A stretch of DNA of 64,000 nucleotides from UMGS1668 sp035447605 (GCA_035447605.1 DAOTHJ010000004.1:67737-131736), one strand, 5' to 3'. Positions 34,187-42,565 are shown, counted from the stretch's first letter. Notes: generated by a model from the letters alone, not told the origin. Program-made: numbers and translations.

Positions 34187-34689
34187 AAAAAATGGCATGG
34201 GGAATTGCGCTTGCGCTGATTCTGATTCTGGCTCTGGCGGGCTGCGGCAAAGAAAAGGCCGCCGATAAGGTCGATGAGGCCGTGCAGGAGGCCGTGATCA
34301 ACAACGCCCTCGACGGCGAAGCCGAAGTGGATATCGACGGCGACAAATATACCATCGAAGACAGCGAAGGAAACAAAGTGACCGTGGGCGGAACCGAATG
34401 GCCTGAGGGCGCCGCGGCGGAACTGCTTCCCAAATTCGACAAGGGCGATATGACCGTCGGCGTGGTGACCGACCAGCTCTGCTCCATCGAATTTGAAAAT
34501 GTCGAAAAAGAGGACTTCGAGGCCTACCGGGAAGCCGTGAAAAACGCCGGCTTCACGCAGCAGAGCATGGATCTGACCATGGACAGCGTGATCTCCTATC
34601 AGGGTTATCTGGATGACAAACAGGCCATCTATCTGACCTACGACGAGAGCGCGAAGAGCATGGTGGTCATGGCGACGATCGACGGCTGA
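34183..34689 (+). CDS. Lipoprotein, function unknown
   Basis: A 168-residue exported lipoprotein. The signal peptide ends in a lipobox LAGC with C21. The mature part is strongly acidic and has no motif I recognise; 'KYTIEDSEGNKVTVGG' suggests a beta-rich start, and the end resembles small 'amino-acid sensor' folds only loosely. Its ATG overlaps the solo LuxR stop (ATGA) behind AAGGAGG, so the pair is coupled. That ties the regulator to an envelope function. Confidence 0.75.
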   Translation: MKKMAWGIALALILILALAGCGKEKAADKVDEAVQEAVINNALDGEAEVDIDGDKYTIEDSEGNKVTVGGTEWPEGAAAELLPKFDKGDMTVGVVTDQLCSIEFENVEKEDFEAYREAVKNAGFTQQSMDLTMDSVISYQGYLDDKQAIYLTYDESAKSMVVMATIDG

Positions 34690-34749
34690 CGCGGAATCGG
34701 AACATGCCCGCCTGGTGCAAAAATACGAGAAAAATTCAGGAGTTATGAT

Positions 34750-35343
34750 ATGAAAAAAGCAGTTGCAGGTATTCTGGCCCTGGTCTTTGCCTTCTCCTTC
34801 AGCGCCTGCGGAGGAGATAGCGAAATACCCGTTTCGGCCCCCGCGGAGGAGACGGCTCCCACGGAGGAGATCGCTCCCACGGAAGAAAATGTTCCCGCTG
34901 TGACGGAAATCGCCCCTGCGGAGGAGAGCGCCGCGTCGGAGGCCGCGCAGATCACCGTTACGCTTCCCGAAGGATGGGCGCGGGTGGAGGGCTCGGTTCT
35001 GGAGCACCAGTACATGAAAGGCACCGCCAGCTTTATGCTGAAACCGGAAAATTATACGGGCGAGACGCTGGACGACGTCGTCGCGGAGGCGCTTGAGATC
35101 CTCGGCGGCGCATTCGGCCAGCTCGAGACGGAGGGCGATCCTGAGACCGTCACCGTCGACGGCAGGGATGCGAGGAAAGTGACGTTCACCTGCACGGTCT
35201 CCGGCCTCGAGATGAAATACACCTATGTGTTCGTCTTCGTGGGCGATGAGACCTATGTGTTCACCTTCGGCGACTTTGCCGGTACGTTTGATTCCCTCAC
35301 CGCGGATTACGATCAGATCCTTTCCGGCACGAAATTTTCGTGA
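34750..35343 (+). CDS. Lipoprotein with acidic repeat linker, function unknown
   Basis: A 197-residue lipoprotein with lipobox SFSAC (C20). Residues 25-65 are a Pro/Glu/Ala linker with repeated units of the form A/P-T/A-E-E. The globular part (about 68-197) contains 'ITVTLPEGWARVEGSV' and ends 'FDSLTADYDQILSGTKF'. That pattern is like PsbP/DcrB-type domains, a tentative match. CAGGAG precedes the ATG. It is the third gene in the LuxR-lipoprotein-zinc-ribbon operon, 60 bases after the previous gene. Confidence 0.75.
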   Translation: MKKAVAGILALVFAFSFSACGGDSEIPVSAPAEETAPTEEIAPTEENVPAVTEIAPAEESAASEAAQITVTLPEGWARVEGSVLEHQYMKGTASFMLKPENYTGETLDDVVAEALEILGGAFGQLETEGDPETVTVDGRDARKVTFTCTVSGLEMKYTYVFVFVGDETYVFTFGDFAGTFDSLTADYDQILSGTKFS

Positions 35344-35396
35344 AAGCGGCCGCTCCGAAGAACGGAACGGCACGCAACAATCAGGAGGCGGTTGAA

Positions 35397-35741
35397 ATGG
35401 CGGTTTACAAGGTTCCCTGCCGGAACTGCGGGGCTCTGATCCCGCGCGACAGCCGGTTTTGTCCGAAATGCGGCAGCAGGGCGCCCTTTGTCGATCTGTG
35501 CCCGAGCTGTCTGCATGAGATCGGCCGGGAAGACGCCGTCTGCCCCGGCTGCGGACGCCCGCTGTATGTCGTCTGCCCAAGCTGCGGCAAGCAGACCTTT
35601 GCCGGCGAAAAATGTGACGTCTGCGGCGCGAGCCTTTTAAAAAAATGCCCCAACCCACTGTGCGGCGAGATGCAGTTTTTTGAAAACACCCGATGCACCG
35701 CCTGCGGGAAAAGTTTCAAACGGGAGGGAAAACCGGTATGA
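35397..35741 (+). CDS. Multi-zinc-ribbon protein
   Basis: A 114-residue protein almost entirely made of zinc-ribbon knuckles. CxxC pairs occur at about 8/11, 22/25, 35/38, 49/52, 60/63, 73/76 and further on, giving three or four ribbons, with short linkers. It has no enzyme domain. Such proteins often act as adaptors. AGGAGG precedes the ATG at 35397. It overlaps the next zinc-ribbon gene by ATGA and is cotranscribed with the two lipoprotein genes. Confidence 0.82.
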   Translation: MAVYKVPCRNCGALIPRDSRFCPKCGSRAPFVDLCPSCLHEIGREDAVCPGCGRPLYVVCPSCGKQTFAGEKCDVCGASLLKKCPNPLCGEMQFFENTRCTACGKSFKREGKPV

Positions 35742-36403
35742 TGACGGCATTTACCCGGAACTACGAAGACAACAGCACGGAAGCCGGGTTCCAGTTTACG
35801 TTCTACTGCGATCTCTGCAACGACGGCTTCAAGACCAGCTTCGTCGAGTCGGAGACGCAGAAGAAAAACGCCAAGCTGCGCGGCCTCGGCCAAGGGCTCT
35901 GGGCGGTTGGAAGCCTGCTGGGCGGCCGCCTCTCCGACGTCGGCTGGGCGGCGGAACAGGGCACCGACGTGCTCTCCGAGCGCTTTAACGGCATGAGCGC
36001 CGAATGGCAAAAAGAGCACGATCATGCTTTTCTGATCGCGCAAAACGAGGCTCAGCAATATTTTCACCGCTGCCATGGCTGCCACAGCTGGGTCTGCGAC
36101 GCCTGCTACAATGAGGCAGAAGACCTCTGCACCGACTGCGCGCCCCGGCAGAATGTAGCGGTCGCCAAGGCGAAATCGCAGGCCATGCAGCGCAACCTCG
36201 ACGAAGCGGCCGGAAGCCAGACGGTCTGGAGCGGCAAGCTGGAGAGCAAGACCATCGTCTGCCCGGTCTGCGGCAAACCCGCGGGGAACGGAAAATTCTG
36301 TAGCAACTGCGGCGCGAGCCTTCAGGGCAAAGCCTGCCCCAAATGCGGAGCCAAACTTGCCGACGACGCCCGCTTCTGCAGCGAGTGCGGCGCAAAGGTC
36401 TGA
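35738..36403 (+). CDS. Zinc-ribbon protein with N-terminal Cys domain
   Basis: A 221-residue cytosolic protein. A first CxxC (in 'FYCDLCNDGF') begins a domain of about 130 residues that ends in 'CHGCHSWVCDACYNEAEDL' and 'CTDC', possibly one composite metal fold. After a linker come two C-terminal zinc ribbons ('CPVCGKPAGNGKFCSNCG' and 'CPKCGAKLADDARFCSECG'). Homologues of this layout are common in Clostridia without known role. GGAGGG lies before the ATG. It is last in the operon, with a terminator after it. Confidence 0.82.
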   Translation: MMTAFTRNYEDNSTEAGFQFTFYCDLCNDGFKTSFVESETQKKNAKLRGLGQGLWAVGSLLGGRLSDVGWAAEQGTDVLSERFNGMSAEWQKEHDHAFLIAQNEAQQYFHRCHGCHSWVCDACYNEAEDLCTDCAPRQNVAVAKAKSQAMQRNLDEAAGSQTVWSGKLESKTIVCPVCGKPAGNGKFCSNCGASLQGKACPKCGAKLADDARFCSECGAKV

Positions 36404-36426
36404 AGGAAGCCCGGCTAACTTTAGAT

Positions 36427-36475
36427 AAAACAGAACCGTTTTTTCGGAAGGGAAGGCGGCTCTGTTTTTTTGTTT
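36427..36475 (+). terminator. Terminator of the LuxR/zinc-ribbon operon
   Basis: ACAGA-CCG pairs with CGG-TCTGT around a long loop, followed by TTTTTTTGTTTTTTC. The remaining gap to 36731 holds a TATAAT (36565-36570) with no good -35, and a leader of about 155 bases before the HD-GYP gene. I match it to no riboswitch. Confidence 0.7.
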
Positions 36476-36731
36476 TTTCTTAAAATCCATAAAAATGAAG
36501 ATATTATCTTTAACAATTTTACCAAATTATAGGATACAGTCTTCCTATTTCTTCTGTTTTCTGGTATAATGTAGCAAATAGTAACTTTTATCGGGCTGGG
36601 GGACGAGATTTCTACAGGCGGAGTTTTTCTCTGTTTTTCAGACCGGTCTTTTTTCAGCCTGCCCGGCGGGATACAAGGCGGCCGATGAAAGGCCATTTCA
36701 TGCGGGCTGGCTGAACCGCTGGAGGTCAATC

Positions 36732-37859
36732 ATGGACGAGATCCGGAATCCGAATGTTTCTTTTAATCCCTCCATGTATGTCCATATCATGGAGCGGCTG
36801 CTGCATGTCGTGCAAAGTCTTTCCGCGGCGCACGACCTCAATACGGTGATGGACATTGTGCGCCACTCGGTACGGGATCTGACCGGATCCGACGGCGCGA
36901 CCTTTGTGCTGAGGGAGAACGATTTCTGCTATTATGCGGAGGAAGATTCGATCAGCCCTCTTTGGAAGGGAAAGCGGTTTCCCATGAGCGCCTGCGTCAG
37001 CGGCTGGTCGATGCTGAACAAGCGCCCGGCCATCATTGAGGATATCTATACGGATCCGCGGATTCCGCTTGATGTCTATAAAAAGACTTTTGTCAAAAGC
37101 CTCGTGATGGTCCCGATCCGTACGGAGGACCCCATCGGTTCCATCGGCTCCTATTGGAGTACCCGGCACACTCCGACGCCGGAGCACATCAAGGTGATGC
37201 AGGTGCTCGCGGATACGGCGGCCATCGCGATGGACAACATCCATTCCCAGAGCATCATCGCCATCAAGGCCCAGCAGCTTGAGGAGGCCATGGGCGGCAC
37301 CATGTTCGCCGTTGCAAAAATGGTTGAGCAGAGGGACTTATATACCTCCGGCCACCAGAAACGGGTCGCGACCATCGGGCTCGCAATCGCCGAGGAACTG
37401 GGGTGGCCCAAGGAGCGCTGCGAGGGTGTCTTTCGCGCAGGAATCGTGCATGATATCGGAAAAATCGGCATCCCGAGCGAGCTGCTCTCCAAGCCGGCAA
37501 AACTGACGCCCTATGAATTTGCCCTGATCAAAACCCATTCGGAAGCCGGGTACGAAATCCTGAAGGACGTGCCCCTCCTTTTGCCGACCGCGCAGATCAT
37601 TCTTCAGCACCATGAGCGCATCAACGGCAGCGGCTATCCCTACGGTCTGAAGGCCGACGAGATCCTGCCCGAGGCGCAGATTCTCGGCGTGGCGGATGTC
37701 TTTGAATCGATGATCTCCCATCGGCCCTACCGGCCGGCTCTGGGCGTGGACGCGGCAATCGAGGAACTGGTGACGAACCGGGGCATCCTGTATGCGCCGG
37801 ACGTCGTCGACGCCATTGTGGATCTGGTCAGGAACAAGGGTTTTCAGGTTCCGAAATAG
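36732..37859 (+). CDS. GAF and HD-GYP domain phosphodiesterase
   Basis: A 375-residue signalling protein. A GAF domain spans about 20-170 ('ACVSGWSMLNKRPAIIEDI' is typical). The HD-GYP domain follows at about 180-375, with 'GIVHDIGKIGIP' (HD) and 'HHERINGSGYPYGL' (the GYP signature), so the metal site looks complete. The expected activity is hydrolysis of cyclic di-GMP; some HD-GYP proteins act on 3'3'-cGAMP. GGAGG precedes the ATG. It is monocistronic between two terminators, and cytosolic. Confidence 0.92.
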   Translation: MDEIRNPNVSFNPSMYVHIMERLLHVVQSLSAAHDLNTVMDIVRHSVRDLTGSDGATFVLRENDFCYYAEEDSISPLWKGKRFPMSACVSGWSMLNKRPAIIEDIYTDPRIPLDVYKKTFVKSLVMVPIRTEDPIGSIGSYWSTRHTPTPEHIKVMQVLADTAAIAMDNIHSQSIIAIKAQQLEEAMGGTMFAVAKMVEQRDLYTSGHQKRVATIGLAIAEELGWPKERCEGVFRAGIVHDIGKIGIPSELLSKPAKLTPYEFALIKTHSEAGYEILKDVPLLLPTAQIILQHHERINGSGYPYGLKADEILPEAQILGVADVFESMISHRPYRPALGVDAAIEELVTNRGILYAPDVVDAIVDLVRNKGFQVPK

Positions 37860-37906
37860 GTGGCCACCTGCGGGAGCGCCCTCTTTCGGGCATCATAAGA
37901 TAATAA

Positions 37907-37943
37907 AAAGGCTCCGGAGAATCTCCCCGGAGTCTTATTTTTT
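37907..37943 (+). terminator. Terminator of the HD-GYP gene
   Basis: AAGGCTCCGGAG pairs with CCCCGGAGTCTT around AATCT, followed by ATTTTTT. Confidence 0.85.
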
Positions 37944-38124
37944 AATTTGGTTTTGGCGGGCATCTCCGGTGCGGACAGATATGGCCCGGCTTCCCGAAAC
38001 GCCATCTGAGGCCGAAAAGAACGGCCGAATACCCGCAGGCAGGCGCGGCGGATCCCGGATCGCCCGGTCCGCCGGAAAAAAGAGCAGGGAGGCACAGCGG
38101 ATTTTCTTCCCGCGTCCCCTCCGG

Positions 38125-38301
38125 TTATTTCTTTTGCTGATGGCAGTTGTCGCCCATAGGGCAGCCCGAACACCCGGAACCGCAGGAAGTCTTGCCGTTC
38201 TTTCTGTCCCGCAGCATCCCCACAAGAATGGCGGCAATCGCTGCAAGAAGCAGAACGCTGACGATGACGGTACCCAAATTCTCCATGATCCAATAAAGCA
38301 C
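38125..38301 (-). CDS. FeoB-associated Cys-rich membrane protein
   Basis: A 58-residue protein downstream of feoB. It has one TM helix ('GTVIVSVLLLAAIAAILVG') followed by a basic stretch and a Cys-rich tail 'CGSGCSGCPMGDNC'. This is the small partner often encoded after FeoB, thought to assist ferrous iron uptake. The start is GTG at 38301 behind AAAGGAGG; an internal ATG lies at 38286. It begins 27 bases after the feoB stop. Confidence 0.85.
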   Translation of the reverse strand: MLYWIMENLGTVIVSVLLLAAIAAILVGMLRDRKNGKTSCGSGCSGCPMGDNCHQQKK

Positions 38302-38328
38302 AGGGATTCCTCCTTTTCGGGTTTCCGG

Positions 38329-40740
38329 TTATCTGCCGGCTTTTGTTTTTGCGGCCGCTTCTTTATAAGGGCGGGCCAGCAGGTAGACGATCAGAGCCAC
38401 AACGGCCAGAGCCGCCGCGGAGCCGGGTACGTTTCCGTTCCCGGTAAAAAGCATGCCGAACTGATAGATGACCAGCGAGACGGCGTAGGCGAATGCGGTC
38501 TGGTAGCCGATCGCGAACCAGGTCCATTTGGCGCTGTTCATCTCGCGCCGGATCGCGCCGATGGCGGCGAAACACGGGGCGCACAGAAGGTTGAAGACCA
38601 AAAACGAATAGGCGGCGAGCGGCGTAAAGATCTCGCGGATGTTGGCCCAGATCTGCCAGCCGTTCCCGGCCACTTCGTCGAAACCGCCGAACAGCACGCC
38701 GAAGGTGCCGACCACGTTTTCCTTTGCGGCGAGGCCGGTGATGGTGGCGACGGCTCCCTGCCAGTTGCCCCAGCCGAGAGGCGTGAAGATCCAGGCGATG
38801 GCTCCGCCTAAAACGGCGAGGATACTGCTGTTCATGGCCACCATGCCGAAGGAACCGTTCTCCCAGCCAAAGTTGGAGGCGAACCAGATGAAGACGGTCG
38901 CCAGCAGGATGATCGTGCCGGCCTTTTTAATGAAAGACCATCCGCGCTCCCACATCGAGCGAAAGACATTCGCCGCGGTCGGCCAGTGGTAGGCCGGAAG
39001 CTCCATGACGAAAGGCGCGGGCTCCCCGGCAAACATCCTTGTCTTTTTGAGCATGATGCCGGAGACGATGATCGCGGCGATGCCGATGAAATAGGCGCTC
39101 GGCGCCACCCATGAGGCCTTGCCAAACAGGGCGCCCGCAATCAGGGCGATGATCGGCAGCTTCGCGCCGCAGGGGATGAAAGTTGTGGTCATGATGGTCA
39201 TTCTGCGGTCACGCTCGTTCTCGATTGTGCGCGAGGCCATAATGCCGGGCACGCCGCAGCCGGTGCCGATCAGCATCGGAATGAAGGATTTGCCGGAAAG
39301 CCCGAATTTGCGGAAAATCCGGTCCATGACAAAGGCGATGCGGGCCATATAGCCGCAGGCCTCCAAAAACGCAAGGAAGAAAAACAGCACGAACATCTGC
39401 GGCACGAAGCCCAGCACCGCGCCGACGCCGGCGACGATGCCGTTGAGCACCAACCCCTGGAGCCATTCGGCCGTGTGGATGCGCGCCAGCCCTTCTCCGA
39501 TCAGCACCGGAATCCCGGGAATCCAGACACCGTAATCGGCGGGATTCGGCTCTTCGACGGCGGCGGCCTCCATATATCTATCGTATGTAACAGGGATCTC
39601 TTCCTCCACATTGCCGCTTTCGTCATAGAGGTAGGCGGTTGTGGTGAGGCCGGTTGCCGCCGCGGGATTGACGCCCGCTTCTTCGGCCGCGGCCTCGAAC
39701 GCTTTGACCACCGCGTCAGGCTCCGCATAGGCCCCGGCGGCCTCCTCATAATCGGAGGAGCCGATGCCGAAGAGGTGCCAACCTTCTCCGAAAACCCCGC
39801 CGTTGGCCCAGTCGGTCGCCCAGGTGCCTACGGTGGAGACGGACACGAAATAGACAAGGAACATGACCGCCGCAAAGATCGGCAGCGCAAGCCAGCGGTT
39901 CGTCACGATGCGGTCGATCTTATCCGAGGCGGACATCCCGCCCGTATTCTTTTTCTTGTAGCAGCCTTTTAAAATTGTGGAAATATAAATATAGCGCTCG
40001 TTGGTGATGATGCTCTCGGCGTCGTCGTCGAGCTCCGTCTCCGCCGCCTGAATATCCTTTTCGATGTGGCTGAGCACCGCCGGATCCAGCGAGAGCTGCC
40101 CGAGCACCTTCTCATCCCGCTCAAAGATCTTGATGGCGTACCAGCGCTGCCGCTCGGGGGGAATGTCGTTCAGGGCCGCCTCTTCGATATGGGCGATCGC
40201 GTGCTCCACCGCGCCGGAGAACGTGTGCATCGGGACGGTTTTGGTATTCCTTGCCGCCTCGATCGCCGCCTCGGCCGCCTCCATGATGCCGGTATTTTTG
40301 AGCGCCGAGATCTCGACGATCCGGCACCCCAGCTCGCGGGAAAGCTCCGGGATGTTGATTTTGTCCCCGCTTTTCTCCACAACGTCCATCATATTGATGG
40401 CGATGACCACCGGAATCCCCAGTTCGGTCAGCTGCGTGGTCAGATAGAGGTTGCGCTCCAGATTGGTGCCGTCAACGATATTCAGAATCGCGTCGGGCCG
40501 CTCGCCGATCAGGTAGTTCCTCGCGACGACCTCCTCCAGCGTATAGGGCGAAAGGGAATAGATGCCCGGCAGATCCATGACGATCACGTCATCGTGCTTT
40601 TTGAGCCTGCCTTCCTTCTTCTCCACGGTGACGCCCGGCCAGTTGCCGACAAACTGATTCGATCCGGTCAGCGCGTTGAAGAGAGTCGTCTTTCCGCTGT
40701 TGGGGTTGCCCGCAAGGGCGATTTTGATCTCTTTCTCCAT
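38329..40740 (-). CDS. feoB: Ferrous iron transport protein B
   Basis: An 803-residue Fe2+ permease. The N-terminal G domain has G1 'LAGNPNSGKTTLFN', G3 'DLPGIYSLSPYT' and G4 'INMMD'. A helical GDI domain leads to the membrane part with two 'gate' regions, including 'MLIGTGCGVPGIMASRTI' and 'FIPCGAKLPIIALIAG'. A large insert of about 90 residues, Ala/Glu-rich, lies between the first TM helix and the first gate, as in many clostridial FeoBs. The gene is preceded by a palindromic box and two feoA genes. Confidence 0.95.
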   Translation of the reverse strand: MEKEIKIALAGNPNSGKTTLFNALTGSNQFVGNWPGVTVEKKEGRLKKHDDVIVMDLPGIYSLSPYTLEEVVARNYLIGERPDAILNIVDGTNLERNLYLTTQLTELGIPVVIAINMMDVVEKSGDKINIPELSRELGCRIVEISALKNTGIMEAAEAAIEAARNTKTVPMHTFSGAVEHAIAHIEEAALNDIPPERQRWYAIKIFERDEKVLGQLSLDPAVLSHIEKDIQAAETELDDDAESIITNERYIYISTILKGCYKKKNTGGMSASDKIDRIVTNRWLALPIFAAVMFLVYFVSVSTVGTWATDWANGGVFGEGWHLFGIGSSDYEEAAGAYAEPDAVVKAFEAAAEEAGVNPAAATGLTTTAYLYDESGNVEEEIPVTYDRYMEAAAVEEPNPADYGVWIPGIPVLIGEGLARIHTAEWLQGLVLNGIVAGVGAVLGFVPQMFVLFFFLAFLEACGYMARIAFVMDRIFRKFGLSGKSFIPMLIGTGCGVPGIMASRTIENERDRRMTIMTTTFIPCGAKLPIIALIAGALFGKASWVAPSAYFIGIAAIIVSGIMLKKTRMFAGEPAPFVMELPAYHWPTAANVFRSMWERGWSFIKKAGTIILLATVFIWFASNFGWENGSFGMVAMNSSILAVLGGAIAWIFTPLGWGNWQGAVATITGLAAKENVVGTFGVLFGGFDEVAGNGWQIWANIREIFTPLAAYSFLVFNLLCAPCFAAIGAIRREMNSAKWTWFAIGYQTAFAYAVSLVIYQFGMLFTGNGNVPGSAAALAVVALIVYLLARPYKEAAAKTKAGR

Positions 40741-40755
40741 CGTTCCTCTCCCTCA

Positions 40756-40773
40756 AGTTAGATGACTCTAACT
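40756..40773. promoter_or_regulatory. DtxR-type operator between feoA and feoB
   Basis: A perfect palindrome, AGTTAGA-TGAC-TCTAACT, sits 15 bases before the feoB ATG. It shares GTTAG-N6-CTAAC with the two boxes upstream of feoA, so feoB may be repressed separately. Confidence 0.75.
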
Positions 40774-40806
40774 AGCAATTTATAAAAAATGAGGTCTCCC
40801 TCGGTG

Positions 40807-41028
40807 CTATTCGATTTCAATCATTTCAGCGTCCGCCCTGCGCAGCGAAAGCTCGTAGCCGCGGACCGTCACCTCCACCGGATCCCCCAGCGGAGCCACT
40901 TTTCGGATATAGACCTCTACGCCTTTGGTGATGCCCATATCCATGATACGGCGTTTGATGGCGCCTTCCCCGTGAAGCTTTGTCACTTTTACGGTTTCGC
41001 CGATCGCCGCCTCTTTCAGGGTTTTCAT
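40807..41028 (-). CDS. feoA: Ferrous iron transport protein A
   Basis: A 73-residue SH3-like protein that supports FeoB. Typical residues are 'AAIGETVKVTKLHGEG', 'RRIMDMGITKGVEV' and 'GDPVEVTVRGYELSLRR'. GGAGG-like sequence precedes the ATG at 41028. It lies 12 bases after the first feoA gene and about 65 bases before feoB. Two feoA genes in tandem is a common clostridial arrangement. Confidence 0.92.
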   Translation of the reverse strand: MKTLKEAAIGETVKVTKLHGEGAIKRRIMDMGITKGVEVYIRKVAPLGDPVEVTVRGYELSLRRADAEMIEIE

Positions 41029-41040
41029 CCCGTTTCCTCC

Positions 41041-41250
41041 TTAAATCAGAATCTTGCCGGCCATCTCCCGGCTGATTGCGACGCGGGAATCCTTGACGTT
41101 TACAATAAGGTTGCCGCCGATCGTGGAGATCACCGTCACATTCCCTCCGGCCACAAAGCCCATATCTTCGAGATGCTTCTTGAGCTCCGAGCTCCCTCCG
41201 ACCTTTCGGATCATGTTTTCTTCGCCTACGTTCGCAAAGGTGAGCGGCAT
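41041..41250 (-). CDS. feoA: Ferrous iron transport protein A, second copy
   Basis: A 69-residue FeoA-domain protein: 'KKHLEDMGFVAGGNVTVI' and 'NLIVNVKDSRVAISREMAG' match the family. The ATG at 41250 follows GGAGGAA; an extension to 41268 is less likely. It is first gene of the leftward feoA-feoA-feoB-Cys-rich operon and faces the metal repressor gene, with two palindromic boxes in between. Confidence 0.92.
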   Translation of the reverse strand: MPLTFANVGEENMIRKVGGSSELKKHLEDMGFVAGGNVTVISTIGGNLIVNVKDSRVAISREMAGKILI

Positions 41251-41277
41251 CACAGGTTCCTCCTCCACATTTTTATC

Positions 41278-41295
41278 GGTTAGAGCAGCCTAACC
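41278..41295. promoter_or_regulatory. DtxR-type operator, feoA proximal
   Basis: GGTTAG-AGCAGC-CTAACC, an inverted repeat of the same TTAG-N6-CTAA form, 28 bases before the feoA ATG. Confidence 0.65.
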
Positions 41296-41310
41296 ACAGT
41301 CCAAAATAAT

Positions 41311-41330
41311 TAGTTAGATTACTCTAACTA
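41311..41330. promoter_or_regulatory. DtxR-type operator, feo/repressor divergent region
   Basis: A perfect palindrome, TAGTTAGA-TTAC-TCTAACTA, between feoA and the rightward DtxR-family gene. It could control both. Confidence 0.78.
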
Positions 41331-41447
41331 CCATTCAGTTTAACTTCCTGAGGCAAGTTTGTCAATACCATTTCGGGGATTCTTGAATTTTTCGGCAGGG
41401 TGTGTTAATCTTGATTCAGACGGTTTGGAAAGTTGGTGCAAAATGCC

Positions 41448-41861
41448 ATGAAAATACAAAAAGCGTCAGAAGATTACCTCGAGGCCATGCTGATGATGAA
41501 AGAAAGGCATGGCTTTATTCGCTCGATCGACGTGGCGGAGCACCTCGGCGTCACCAAGCCCAGCGTCAGCTACTCGACCAAGCGCCTGCGCGAAAACGGA
41601 TACATCACGATGGATGCCGACGGGCTGATCACGCTGACGGATACCGGCATGGAAATCGCACAGCGGATCTACCGGCGCCACAAGCTGCTGACCGAGGTGC
41701 TGGTCAGCATCGGCGTGGACGCGAAAACGGCCCTTGAGGATGCCTGCCGGATCGAGCACGACATCAGCGAAACGACCTTCAATGCCGTCTGCCGCTATGC
41801 CGACAAAAAGCGAAACGATAGCCGAACGGAGAACGGAGCCTCGGAAAAGCCCGCTCCCTGA
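41448..41861 (+). CDS. DtxR/MntR-family metal-dependent repressor
   Basis: A 137-residue repressor. The winged HTH is 'SAEDYLEA'-like at the start ('ASEDYLEAMLMMKER') and continues 'VAEHLGVTKPSVSYSTKRL'. The dimer and metal domain follows, with 'HKLLTEVLVSIGV' and 'EDACRIEHDISETTF', which carries the usual Glu, Cys and His ligands. It lacks the SH3 domain, like MntR-sized members. Because it is divergent from feo and three matching boxes lie there, iron is the likely co-repressor. No clear ribosome site precedes the ATG; GTG at 41436 is an alternative. Confidence 0.88.
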   Translation: MKIQKASEDYLEAMLMMKERHGFIRSIDVAEHLGVTKPSVSYSTKRLRENGYITMDADGLITLTDTGMEIAQRIYRRHKLLTEVLVSIGVDAKTALEDACRIEHDISETTFNAVCRYADKKRNDSRTENGASEKPAP

Positions 41862-41902
41862 GCACCGCCGTATCGTCCTAAAAACCACAAAAGAAACCAT
41901 CG

Positions 41903-41936
41903 GAAAAGCCCCCATCCGGGGCTTTTCTTTTTTTGC
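41903..41936 (+). terminator. Terminator after the metal repressor gene
   Basis: AAAAGCCCC and GGGGCTTTT around CATCC, followed by CTTTTTTTG. Confidence 0.9.
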
Positions 41937-41982
41937 AAAAATGATGATCTCGAGATCTCTAAAAATAATCTTTAGATTCCTA

Positions 41983-42011
41983 TTGACAATCATATGATTG
42001 CGTGATAGAAT
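41983..42011 (+). promoter_or_regulatory. Sigma-A promoter with an operator palindrome in the spacer
   Basis: TTGACA (41983-41988), a 17-base spacer and TAGAAT (42006-42011), 26 bases before the DUF1836 gene. A perfect 14-bp palindrome, CAATCATATGATTG (41987-42000), overlaps the -35 end and spacer, a good place for a repressor. Confidence 0.8.
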
Positions 42012-42037
42012 CATGCGCATAGAAGGGAGGAATTGTT

Positions 42038-42565
42038 ATGCAGATCACCATGCCGGGTTCCGTACTGAAAATTGACGGCGCCCGTCCGGAGGCGGCCGAC
42101 GAGCTGCTTTCGTCGTTATTTGCAGGAGGAGGGCTCGTGCTGTCGCAGGTGGCCAACGTCACCGGGCTGGAGCCGTATCTGATTCAGAACTGGGTCGCGC
42201 GGGGGTTTCTTGTGCCGCCGGAGGGGAAGCGCTATACGAGGCGTCAGCTCTCGCGCATTCTGATCATCAGCGCGCTGCGAAATGCGCTGCCCCTGCCGGA
42301 AATCTGCCGGCTGCTGCGCTCCATCAACGGCCATCTGGACGACGAGAGCGACGATGCCATCGACGACAGCCGGCTCTATCTCTACCTCGTCCGGCTGTGT
42401 GCCGACCCGGAGCAGGATCTTGCCGCTTTAATCGCCGACTATGCGGAGCCTTTTCCCGGAGCGGCGAACCGGCTGGAAAAGGTGCTGCGTATCATGGAAA
42501 AGGCCTATCGCTCCTCGGAACTTCGCCGGGAAGCGGAGGATCTGATCGCCGGTCTTGGAGACTGA
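42038..42565 (+). CDS. DUF1836 protein (MerR-like DNA-binding)
   Basis: A 175-residue protein. After a variable head, the DUF1836 core has a MerR-like winged helix: 'LVLSQVANVTGLEPYLIQNW' is followed by 'GKRYTRRQLSRILIISALR'. The rest is helical. The role is unknown; the fold suggests a transcription factor. AGAAGGGAGG precedes the ATG. The palindrome in its own promoter is a candidate autoregulatory site. It is followed after 51 bases by the SPFH pair, which it might control. Confidence 0.87.
   Translation: MQITMPGSVLKIDGARPEAADELLSSLFAGGGLVLSQVANVTGLEPYLIQNWVARGFLVPPEGKRYTRRQLSRILIISALRNALPLPEICRLLRSINGHLDDESDDAIDDSRLYLYLVRLCADPEQDLAALIADYAEPFPGAANRLEKVLRIMEKAYRSSELRREAEDLIAGLGD

Noticed and set aside
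36578..36731. Cyclic di-GMP riboswitch before the HD-GYP gene
   Set aside because: The long leader lacks the GEMM core sequences that I would expect; it stays an unexplained leader.
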